Source: Hypericibacter sp050729195 (GTDB lineage Bacteria; Pseudomonadota; Alphaproteobacteria; Dongiales; Dongiaceae). Taken from it: DNA of 17,126 nucleotides. The notes beneath the pieces are model-generated. The model saw nothing but the letters and a program-made list of their open reading frames with translations. It was not told the origin of the DNA and did no database searches. The DNA lies in the NCBI RefSeq assembly GCF_050729195.1, contig NZ_JBOHKS010000104.1, forward strand, positions 1-17,126, written 5' to 3'. Positions 8,479 through 14,679 of this stretch are shown in pieces. The translations under genes were made by a program, and so were the position numbers. The first letter of the stretch is position 1. Each line of letters starts with the position of its first letter.

Positions 8479-9285
8479 TCAATAGGGCGGGGGCACGATC
8501 CGGTAATAGACACCGTTCGCGCCATAGGCCGGTTCGAACCAGCTGGCGCCGCATTCATAGTAAGCCTGCCCCGGGAACGGCTTGTAGGCGCAGTCCTTGG
8601 GCAGCTTGGTGACGACGTCGTTCGTCGCATATACCGGCGCGCTCGAAGGCGGCGGGGGCGCAGGCGGCGGCGGGGTGTAGGCGGCGGTGCTGCTCGCAGC
8701 CTCGCCCTGCACATAGCCGTTGGTATAGGCGTTGTTGTTCGCAGCCTCGGTCAAGGCCGCGCCGGCGATCACGCCCGCGGCCGCGGCCGCGCCGTCGTTC
8801 CAACCGCCGCAGTTATTGCAGCCGTTGCTGTAATAGTCGTTCACCACTGTCGGCGGATGATAGGTCGCGTAATAGCTGCCGCCATATTGGGGGGCGCCAT
8901 AGACCGTTGTCGGTTCGTGATAGCCGCCGGTGGCTTGCGCGCCATATTCGTTGGTCGCGTGCCATTGGCCGTCATTGCCATAGGCACTGCCGCCATAGGC
9001 GCTGTGGGCGCTCCAGGAACCGCCGCCGCCTGATGCGGTTCCGCCTTCGCCACCGGTCCCGCTCCAAGAGCCCCCGCCACCGGAGGCGCTTCCGCCATAG
9101 CCGCCATGGCCGCTCCAGGAACCGCCGCCGCCCGAGGCCGTGCCGCCATGATAGCCCTGGGCGCTCCAGGCGCCGTGACCGCCGGAAGCCGATCCGTAAT
9201 AGCCGGAATGAGTCCAGGCGCTGGCCGTCTGAAGCGGCAACGCCAACGCCATGACGCCAACAAGGCCGAGGACAATGCGTTTCAT
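8479..9285 (-). CDS. Secreted glycine-rich protein with 17-residue tandem repeats
   Basis: This 268-aa protein has a signal peptide ending TASA (residue 23). Six tandem units of about 17 residues follow (24-124). The pattern is W-S-x-x-G-x-x-G-G-[ST]-A-S-G-G-G-G-S; the middle units are nearly identical and the outer ones decay. Next come a Tyr/Gly region with TYHPPTVVNDYY and CNNC, an Ala-rich hydrophobic stretch (AAAAAGVIAGAAL), and a proline run. The compact C-terminal part contains LPKDCAYKPF, YYECGASWFEP and YGANGVYYRIV. That C-terminal part is, from memory, shared by unnamed envelope proteins of other proteobacteria. A surface or matrix-like role is plausible but inferred. The ATG at 9285 is preferred to a GTG/ATG pair at 9303/9300, because the signal peptide starts there and GGGAG precedes it. 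It begins 20 bases after the DUF2092-like gene. Confidence 0.87.
   Translation of the reverse strand: MKRIVLGLVGVMALALPLQTASAWTHSGYYGSASGGHGAWSAQGYHGGTASGGGGSWSGHGGYGGSASGGGGSWSGTGGEGGTASGGGGSWSAHSAYGGSAYGNDGQWHATNEYGAQATGGYHEPTTVYGAPQYGGSYYATYHPPTVVNDYYSNGCNNCGGWNDGAAAAAGVIAGAALTEAANNNAYTNGYVQGEAASSTAAYTPPPPAPPPPSSAPVYATNDVVTKLPKDCAYKPFPGQAYYECGASWFEPAYGANGVYYRIVPPPY
8914..9216 (-). repeat. In-frame tandem repeat of about 51 bases
   Basis: Six units, mostly 51 bases, encode residues 24-124 of the glycine-rich protein. The three central units (residues 40-90) are the best conserved, which suggests growth or loss of units by slippage or recombination. It is a coding repeat and not a CRISPR. 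Confidence 0.85.
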
Positions 9286-9305
9286 GATTGCGGCTCCCAT
9301 CACGC

Positions 9306-10121
9306 CTATTGGGCGGGTTTCTCGTCGGGACTGGCGAATTTGATCCGATCGGCCTTGAGCGCGGCGGCCGACGTGAAGCTCCCATCGGGAACCGGCGGAT
9401 CGATCTGCCAGTTGGAGAACTCCACGCTATGGCGGAAATTTCCGGGCTCGTTGAAGAAAGTCGCCCGCATCATGCGCGGCAGCTTGTCATCGACGCCGAT
9501 CCAGATCTGCACCTGCGCCTGGTCGTTGGCGATGGCGATCATGTCGGTCGGAACGCCGCCCACGACATTGGAGCGGCCGATCACGAAGGCGAGCTTCAGA
9601 TCGGACGCGATGTCGCCATAGGGATCGGCGACGAGCACATCGGTGAAGGGGAAATAGATGGCCGCCTTGTCGTAGGCCATCTTCAGCATGGCATCGATGG
9701 TCGCCGGCGCATCGGCGATCGCGACCAACTTGCTGTCGGGCGCATAGGCCATGATGGTCTTGCCGTCATAATAGAACTCCGACGGCGGCCCGTCGCCCGG
9801 CACGATCACGCGCAGCTTGTCGGGCCGCTGCAGCGTCACTTGCGACAGCGTGGTGTAGGCCAGGGGCTGGAGCGTGTGGGCGGGGCTCTCATAGGTGGCC
9901 ACCGCCGTGAAGCTTAGGCTATGCGCAGCCGCCAGCCGGTCGCTCGCCGCCTTCAGGATCGCCATTGCGGCCGGCTCGAGCTGGGGTTGGTCGGGCAACA
10001 GCACGATAGGCGCGCGCAGCAGCGGTTCGGGCGGCTGTGGGATCGCCGTATCCGCGGCCAGGCTCGCGCCGGCACTGAGCCATAGGGTGGCCGCCAGGAG
10101 CAGCCCTCTCGACAGAATCAT
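9306..10121 (-). CDS. DUF2092-like periplasmic protein
   Basis: The 271-aa product has a signal peptide (1-22, cleavage after ASLA) and a mature domain resembling DUF2092. That family is known from bacterial periplasmic proteins and has a probable lipoprotein-carrier-like (LolA) beta fold. Visible family features are an N-terminal helix (LKAASDRLAAAHSLSFTAV), strands around VTLQRPDKLRVIV, and the turn YYDGKTIMAYAPDSKLVAIA followed by PATIDAMLK. A later stretch gives IWIGVDDKLPRMMRATF and the closing SVEFSNWQIDPPVPDGSF. The start at 10121 is chosen over ATGs at 10136 and further upstream because GGAGG sits six bases before it and the signal peptide begins there. It leads the four-gene secreted cassette. 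A carrier or assembly role for the repeat protein downstream is possible but is inference. Confidence 0.85.
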   Translation of the reverse strand: MILSRGLLLAATLWLSAGASLAADTAIPQPPEPLLRAPIVLLPDQPQLEPAAMAILKAASDRLAAAHSLSFTAVATYESPAHTLQPLAYTTLSQVTLQRPDKLRVIVPGDGPPSEFYYDGKTIMAYAPDSKLVAIADAPATIDAMLKMAYDKAAIYFPFTDVLVADPYGDIASDLKLAFVIGRSNVVGGVPTDMIAIANDQAQVQIWIGVDDKLPRMMRATFFNEPGNFRHSVEFSNWQIDPPVPDGSFTSAAALKADRIKFASPDEKPAQ

Positions 10122-10362
10122 CGATCGCCTCCGCATTGGGCCGCCAGCTTGCGCCTGTTGCCGGAACGCCGTCTTGTGCGGAGGCGCCAAACCGCCGGAT
10201 TCTGTCATGGACGGAGGCGGATTTCCCTGCACGGCCGGGAGCTTCAGCCCCTGGAGCCTAGTCCAGATTTGCGTCAGCGCGTCGCGCAGGCCGCTGAATT
10301 GCCGCGATACGCGCTCGCCTCAATGGCCATCGGCGCCTCGGTAGATTTGTGTATTTCCGCGC
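10122..10362. other. Gap between the GT39 gene and the secreted cassette
   Basis: These 241 bases hold no gene I can support. The frame of the DUF2092-like gene stays open part of the way, but that part has no family similarity and no good start. A promoter for the secreted cassette should lie here, but I could not find convincing -35/-10 boxes. Confidence 0.45.
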
Positions 10363-11853
10363 CTATCCGCCCTGAGCGCGCAACCAATGCAGATCCCAGG
10401 CCCCGAAACGGCCCAAGTTCCCCGCATTGACGAAACCCCGCGGCACGGCAAATGCATTGCCGGCCGGCAATGCCAGGCAGATGCCCTGAGGGCCCCAGGG
10501 CACGCTCGGCAGCGGGTCCTGTGGACGTAGTCTCGTGGCGCGGCCCCGGCTATAGAAAGATGCAGAGTAAGGCCGGGATCCGACGAAGAACAAAGGTCGT
10601 GCAATATCGCTCTCGCCGGCTTGCGCGCAGGCCAGCACGACGCTGCGCGCTGTCTTTCTCTCGAAGCGGCCACTGTAATCCGCGTAGAGAACGAACGTGG
10701 TGCCGAGCGTCAACACCCAGAGCAGCCCCGCCGCCGTCCAGACTTCGGGCCGCGCCACGCGTCGGACCATGCAGTTTCCGGCCCACAAGGCGGCGGCGGG
10801 CATGGCGGGGAGCGCATAAGTCATGATGATGTTGCTGGCGGCGCTGAAGAACAGCAGCGGCATCAGGGCCCACCACAGCAGATAGGCGTTCAAGCCTCGT
10901 GGCTGCGCCCGGACATCCGAGGCCAACGCTTCCTGCGCGGCCCTGGAACGCCAGATTGCCAGCGGCAGCAGGATTGTCCAGGGCAACACAGCCATAAGCG
11001 CGAACAGCCAGATCGTGCCCAGGATCTCTCGATGCGCATGGCCATAACGGTCACCGCTCCAACCCGGCGTCACGAAGCGCTGCCAATGCTCGCCCAACAG
11101 GAAATAGTGCAGGAAACCCGGCGTGTGCAGCTCGGCCAGGAGATACCAGGGCAGCGCGATCGCCGCCATCAGCATCAGACCGCTTCCGACCCACAGACGG
11201 CGCCAAGCCTCGCCCCAACGACGCTGCTGCCAGAGCCAGGGCGCCAACGAGAGGCCGACTAGCACGAGCATCAACGGCCCCTTCGCCAGCAACCCAAGGC
11301 CGAGAGCGGCGAAGAAGCTGGCACCCTGGAGACGTTGTTGGGTCTTCGTCTCGGCATGCAGGGCGTCCCAGAAACTGCACATCGCCCAGGTGAGGCACAG
11401 CACCAGGGCCCCGTCCGTCATTACTGCGCCGGCCGCCACGAGGAACAACACCGAGCCCGCGAGCAACGACAGGCACAGCAACGCCCGGCGGGCATCGAGC
11501 CAGCGGCGAGCGAAGCACCAGACGAAGGCGGCGGTACCGAGTCCGCATAACAGATGAGGCAAGCGGGCGGCGAACTCGCTGACGCCGAACAGCCGGAAGC
11601 TGAGCGCCGTCATCCAGAAGGACAGCGGCGGTTTGCCCCAGAACGGCACGCCATAGTCGAACCAGGGCGTGATCCAGTCGCCCAGTTCGGCCATCTTGCG
11701 GCCGATCTCCGCGTAGCGCGCCTCGGTCGTGTCCATCAAGGGCAGCCACGCCATGGTCGCCAGTCGGGTCACCAGCAGCAAGGCCATCAGGCCCCACAGC
11801 AACCGCGGGCCCATGCCTTTGGTGAGCCCCATGCCTTTGGTGAGCGATGTCAT
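10363..11853 (-). CDS. GT39 (ArnT/PMT-like) membrane glycosyltransferase
   Basis: The 496-aa integral membrane protein belongs to the dolichyl-phosphate-mannose mannosyltransferase/ArnT superfamily. Members move a sugar from a polyprenyl-phosphate carrier onto lipid A, protein or another acceptor on the outer face of the inner membrane. The first loop after the first membrane helix carries the acidic motif MDTTEARYAEIGRKM (Asp41, Glu44). It is followed by the family-typical WITPWFDYGVPFWGKPPLSFW (starting at Trp60) and FAARLPHLLCG. Many hydrophobic helices run to about residue 415, and a small soluble tail follows. The ATG at 11853 overlaps the stop of the GT2 gene by one base (TGATG) and has no ribosome binding site of its own, so translation is coupled. 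The open frame beyond it is the shadow of the GT2 gene. The acceptor is unknown. Residues 4-15 contain a duplicated LTKGMG. Confidence 0.9.
   Translation of the reverse strand: MTSLTKGMGLTKGMGPRLLWGLMALLLVTRLATMAWLPLMDTTEARYAEIGRKMAELGDWITPWFDYGVPFWGKPPLSFWMTALSFRLFGVSEFAARLPHLLCGLGTAAFVWCFARRWLDARRALLCLSLLAGSVLFLVAAGAVMTDGALVLCLTWAMCSFWDALHAETKTQQRLQGASFFAALGLGLLAKGPLMLVLVGLSLAPWLWQQRRWGEAWRRLWVGSGLMLMAAIALPWYLLAELHTPGFLHYFLLGEHWQRFVTPGWSGDRYGHAHREILGTIWLFALMAVLPWTILLPLAIWRSRAAQEALASDVRAQPRGLNAYLLWWALMPLLFFSAASNIIMTYALPAMPAAALWAGNCMVRRVARPEVWTAAGLLWVLTLGTTFVLYADYSGRFERKTARSVVLACAQAGESDIARPLFFVGSRPYSASFYSRGRATRLRPQDPLPSVPWGPQGICLALPAGNAFAVPRGFVNAGNLGRFGAWDLHWLRAQGG
11810..11845 (-). repeat. 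Perfect 18-base tandem duplication in the GT39 start region
   Basis: Two adjacent identical 18-base copies (11810-11827 and 11828-11845) encode LTKGMG twice, at residues 4-9 and 10-15, just before the first membrane helix. The frame is kept. This looks like a recent slippage duplication. Confidence 0.9.
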
Positions 11854-12839
11854 CAATGCGGCGCCGTGACGGTCAAAGAGGCCGGCTCGTAGCTCTCGAT
11901 CAGGAATAACGGCCGACGCTTGCTCTCGAGGCTGAGCCGGCCGATATACTCGCCGAGCACGCCGATGGCCAGCAGCTGCAGGCCTCCCAGCATCAGCATC
12001 ACCACGATCAGCGTCGGGAACCCCGGCACCGGGTCGCCATAGATCAGAGTCTGGACGATGAAGTAGATGCCGAGACCGAAAGAAAGCATCGCGCTGAGCA
12101 GGCCCAGCTTGGTCGCGATCTTCAGCGGGGCGATGGAGAAGGCGGTGATGCCTTCCATTGCGAACCGCCAGAGCTGCCGGAAGCGCCATTTGCTGCAGCC
12201 TCCGGCGCGTTCGGAGTGGTCATAGTCCAGCGTGCATTGGCGATAGCCGATCCACGCGAACAAACCCTTCATGAAACGATTGCGCTCCGGCAACTGATTC
12301 AGCGCATCCACCGCCCGCCGGCTGAAGAGCCGGAAGTCGCCGACATTCTCAGGGATGGGGATATCGCTGAGCCGGTTGATCGCCCGATAGAACTGATGCG
12401 CCGCATTGCGCCTCAACCAGGTTTCGTCATACCGGTCGCGGCGGCGCATGCTGACGACGTCGGTGCCCTCCCGCCACGCGGCCAGCATCGCCGGAATCAT
12501 TTCCGGTGGATGCTGCAGATCGGCGTCCATCACGATGACGGCCTGGCCGCGCGCGAACTGGAGGCCCGCGGTGATCGCCTGCTCCTTGCCGAAGTTGCGG
12601 CTGAAGCGGATCACCGTGACCTGATGGCTCGTCGCCTGAAGCTGCTTGAGCAGCGCCGGAGAACCGTCGGTGCTGCCATCATCCACATAGAGGATCTCGA
12701 CACCGCCCGGGACCCCGGCCGTGGCGCCCAGCAGGCGGCGATGCAGGAGGGGCAGATTCGGTTCCTCGTTGAGCAGGGGGATCACGACGCTCAACTCGCA
12801 AACCTGCACCGGCGCAGGCACCCTGTTCGGCGTGTTCAT
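11853..12839 (-). CDS. GT2 polyprenyl-phosphate glycosyltransferase (GtrB/ArnC/DPM1-like)
   Basis: This 328-aa enzyme transfers a sugar from a nucleotide sugar to undecaprenyl phosphate on the cytoplasmic side. The GT-A domain begins ELSVVIPLLNEEPNLPLL and shows DDGSTDG (53-59), RNFGKEQAITAGL and the metal-binding DAD in MDADLQHPPE (105-107). It continues with GDFRLFSRRAVDAL (167-180) and MKGLFAWIGY. Two C-terminal membrane helices (about 246-266 and 276-298) match the GtrB/ArnC arrangement. The start at 12839 agrees with the conserved N-terminus; the ribosome binding site is weak. The next gene overlaps by one base and encodes the likely user of its lipid-linked sugar. The sugar cannot be told from sequence. 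Confidence 0.92.
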   Translation of the reverse strand: MNTPNRVPAPVQVCELSVVIPLLNEEPNLPLLHRRLLGATAGVPGGVEILYVDDGSTDGSPALLKQLQATSHQVTVIRFSRNFGKEQAITAGLQFARGQAVIVMDADLQHPPEMIPAMLAAWREGTDVVSMRRRDRYDETWLRRNAAHQFYRAINRLSDIPIPENVGDFRLFSRRAVDALNQLPERNRFMKGLFAWIGYRQCTLDYDHSERAGGCSKWRFRQLWRFAMEGITAFSIAPLKIATKLGLLSAMLSFGLGIYFIVQTLIYGDPVPGFPTLIVVMLMLGGLQLLAIGVLGEYIGRLSLESKRRPLFLIESYEPASLTVTAPH

Positions 12840-13233
12840 GACGAGGTCCAGAATCGATCGAAGGAATGGCGAGCCAGGAGTCAGTTTCTTGTCTTCATCG
12901 CCTTCACACAAGCGGGCGCATTCGGCCGCGGTCCGATCATTGCGGGTTGCGCTTTCCGCCGGAAATGCTCGCCCTTGCAAGGCAGATCCGCGATGCCGTC
13001 CGGGGGTGCGCCGATCCGCCGAACCACGCCCGCAGCGGCCCGCCGGCGGTCGTCGAATCGATTCCGGAGCGGGCGAACGGCCCGCATTCCGGCCGCGAAA
13101 GGGCCGTTTCCGGCTCGCCGGCATTGTTAAGGCAAAGTAAAAGCGTTAAGGTTCGCGGGTTAGGCGGTAAAAAGAGCCCGAATCGGGGCCATCCCGGTCG
13201 GGACTTGCCCTGGGTCAGGAAGAAACAGGCTGC
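12840..13233. other. Divergent intergenic region between GT2 and csrA
   Basis: These 394 bases lie between genes transcribed away from each other and should contain both promoters. I see no gene. Open frames on either strand lack ribosome binding sites and family similarity. The csrA-proximal part (13120-13175) is the only AT-rich section and holds the CtrA-like site and an inverted TTAACGCT. The rest is GC-rich, with no terminator or RNA that I recognise. Confidence 0.6.
13126..13141 (-). promoter_or_regulatory. CtrA-like site before csrA
   Basis: On the minus strand this reads TTTA-CTTTGCC-TTAAC, one mismatch from TTAA-N7-TTAAC. It lies 93 bases before the csrA start, but in the opposite orientation to the sites before flgB and flhX. 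It could therefore serve csrA, the divergent GT2 gene, both or neither. A further TTAACGCT half-site (13142-13149, minus) is immediately next to it. Confidence 0.35.
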
Positions 13234-13458
13234 ATGCTCTATCTGACGCGCAAAGTCGGCGAATCCGTCGTCATCAACGACAATATCGAAGTCACCGTGG
13301 TCGAGGTCCGAGGGAAATCGGTGAAGCTGGGCTTCACGTTCCCCGCCGACGCCAGCGTGCTGCGCCGAGAGATCTATGAGCGGATCCAGGCCGAGAACCA
13401 GGCCGCCGCGGAATCCAGCGCGCGGCTGGTGGCGCTCAGCGACAAGAAGCCGGGCTAG
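13234..13458 (+). CDS. csrA: Carbon storage/flagellar translational regulator CsrA
   Basis: CsrA is a small dimeric RNA-binding protein that binds GGA motifs in mRNA leaders and alters translation or stability. In many bacteria it controls flagellar genes. The 74-aa product starts MLYLTRKVGESVVI and contains all the usual RNA-contact residues: Leu4, Arg6, Val42 and Arg44 (in VLRREIYERIQAE). The tail is slightly longer than in E. coli CsrA (61 aa). The ribosome binding site is loose (AGGAAG about 14 bases upstream), and that leader GGA could itself be a CsrA target. It stands alone, 393 bases from the divergent GT2 gene and 177 before flhX. No fliW, the usual antagonist partner, is visible in the window. 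Confidence 0.97.
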   Translation: MLYLTRKVGESVVINDNIEVTVVEVRGKSVKLGFTFPADASVLRREIYERIQAENQAAAESSARLVALSDKKPG

Positions 13459-13524
13459 GGCTTAACGCTCTCGCGTCGCCGCCTCGAAGCAAATCCGCGG
13501 GAATTCAGCGGGCTCGTTGCTTCT

Positions 13525-13540
13525 TTCAATCTTTCTTAAC
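13525..13540 (+). promoter_or_regulatory. CtrA-like binding site before the flhX-fliO-fliP operon
   Basis: The site reads TTCA-ATCTTTC-TTAAC, one mismatch from the CtrA motif. It has the same variant left half and the same orientation as the flgB site. It ends 96 bases before the flhX start. The surrounding bases are locally AT-rich. The TTAACGCT octamer here is repeated at 13462-13469. Confidence 0.5.
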
Positions 13541-13635
13541 GCTACCCGGTAAAAAATGCCGGTCGAGGCAAAGGCTCGATCGCGCCGTCCTGTTGACGGC
13601 CGCACGCAAAGCCCGCCCTCGAAGGACGGCAGGCG

Positions 13636-13959
13636 GTGGCTCCCAACAACCCCTCCAGCGGCGACACCGACACGCGACCGGTCGCGGCTGCGCTGACCTA
13701 CGATCCCACGCGCCCGGGTGTCCCGCGCGTGAGCGCCGCCGGACGCGGTCCCATCGCCGAACAGATTCTGGCCGTCGCGCGCGCCAACAATATACCGATC
13801 CACGAAGATCCCGACCTCGCGGGCCTGCTGGCCGCGGTCGATCTCGATTGCGAGATTCCGGTCGAGGCGCTGGTCGCCGTCGCCGAGATCCTCGCCTATG
13901 TCTATCGCGCCAACGGCCGTCTTCCCGCCATCCTCAAGCAAGGGACTCATCGTCCATGA
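13636..13959 (+). CDS. FlhB C-terminal-domain homologue (FlhX/FhlB type)
   Basis: This 107-aa cytoplasmic protein resembles only the cleaved C-terminal domain of FlhB. AVARANNIPIHEDPDLAGLL followed by AAVDLDCEIPVEALVAVAEI aligns with residues 306-346 of the FlhB encoded at 3840-4949. The autocleavage motif NPTH and the membrane part are absent. Similar stand-alone proteins (FlhX in Helicobacter, FhlB/YlqH in Bacillus) can partly replace the FlhB C-terminal fragment. The GTG start at 13636 has GAAGGA nine bases upstream. The first 15 residues look disordered. The stop overlaps the next start by four bases (ATGA). It heads an operon with fliO and fliP, so a role at the export gate is likely. 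Confidence 0.88.
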   Translation: MAPNNPSSGDTDTRPVAAALTYDPTRPGVPRVSAAGRGPIAEQILAVARANNIPIHEDPDLAGLLAAVDLDCEIPVEALVAVAEILAYVYRANGRLPAILKQGTHRP

Positions 13960-14294
13960 CCGACACGCCCACCCTCGTCGGCGAGCTCGTCTATCTGACC
14001 GGCATCACCGAAGCCGCCCGCCGTCGTCTGAAGGAAGGCCAGTTGCTGGACCTGACTTCGCTCGACGAGCGCTGCGCCACGCTCTGCACCCGGCTCGAGA
14101 GCATCACCGGCCCCGAGCGACAGACGCTGCAGGCGGCGTTCCTGGCGCTGGTGGGCGAGTTGAACCTGCTCGAGGCCGAGCTCAAGACCAGCCGCGACAG
14201 CACCATGACCGAGATCAGCGCCGTGACGCAGCGCCGCCGCGCGGCCGGCGCCTATGGCGGTGCCGCGACCGGCGGCGGTGCCCGAGGCCGCTGA
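13956..14294 (+). CDS. Small helical protein, possible FliT/FlgN-like flagellar chaperone
   Basis: The 112-aa product is translated in overlap with flhX. It is mostly amphipathic helix (about 18-98) and has no signal peptide or membrane segment. The helices LLDLTSLDERCATLCTRLES and FLALVGELNLLEAELKTSRD, followed by a basic RRRAAGAYGG tail, recall the coiled-coil shape and ending of small flagellar export chaperones of the FliT/FlgN type. The similarity is one of style and context rather than a firm match. Its position between flhX and fliO makes a flagellar role likely. An unrelated flagellar-locus protein remains possible. The ATG at 13956 is supported by the ATGA overlap. Confidence 0.8.
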   Translation: MTDTPTLVGELVYLTGITEAARRRLKEGQLLDLTSLDERCATLCTRLESITGPERQTLQAAFLALVGELNLLEAELKTSRDSTMTEISAVTQRRRAAGAYGGAATGGGARGR

Positions 14295-14340
14295 CACCAT
14301 CCGACTTCACCGCCGAGACCCCGAGTAGCGATCTCCCCCT

Positions 14341-14679
14341 GTGGATATTTCCGTCTATATCCGTTTCATCCTGGCGCTGGCCGGCGTCCTTGCGCTGATC
14401 GCGATCGCCGCCTTCATCCTCAAGCGCGTCGGCTGGGGCGGCATGCGCACGCCCCGATCGGCGCAGAAACGCCTCGGCATCAGTGCCGCGATCGCGCTCG
14501 ACGGCCGCCGCCGGCTGGTGCTGGTGCGCCGCGACGATGTCGAGCATCTGCTGCTGGTGGGCGGCCCCGCCGACCTCGTCGTCGAGACGGGGGTCGGCGC
14601 CCGCGCAACGCCGGCGCCGGTTCCGGGCGATCGCAGTCTCGAGCCGCGCTTCACCAATCCGCCGCCGCCCGCATCATGA
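14341..14679 (+). CDS. fliO: Flagellar biosynthesis protein FliO
   Basis: FliO is a small bitopic membrane protein that helps FliP assemble into the export gate. The 112-aa protein has one N-terminal membrane helix (about 5-28). A short basic stretch follows, then the family-typical beta domain DGRRRLVLVRRDDVEHLLLV with GGPADLVVETGV, and a proline-rich tail. The start must be the GTG at 14341. An in-frame stop lies 15 bases upstream, no ATG is available before residue 35, and the membrane helix follows directly. No clear ribosome binding site is seen. It begins 46 bases after the chaperone-like gene and overlaps fliP by four bases. Confidence 0.93.
   Translation: MDISVYIRFILALAGVLALIAIAAFILKRVGWGGMRTPRSAQKRLGISAAIALDGRRRLVLVRRDDVEHLLLVGGPADLVVETGVGARATPAPVPGDRSLEPRFTNPPPPAS

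Noticed and set aside
7771..9033. Plus-strand open frame opposite the secreted cassette
   Set aside because: The minus-strand genes have signal peptides and good ribosome binding sites. The plus frame is an Arg/Ala/Val-rich shadow of the glycine repeats.
8914..9216. CRISPR or non-coding tandem repeat
   Set aside because: The repeat is in frame within a secreted protein and varies at the protein level as coding repeats do.
12216..13130. Plus-strand open frame opposite GT2 and extending toward csrA
   Set aside because: It is antisense to the conserved GT2 domain. The part beyond it has no similarity and no start signal.
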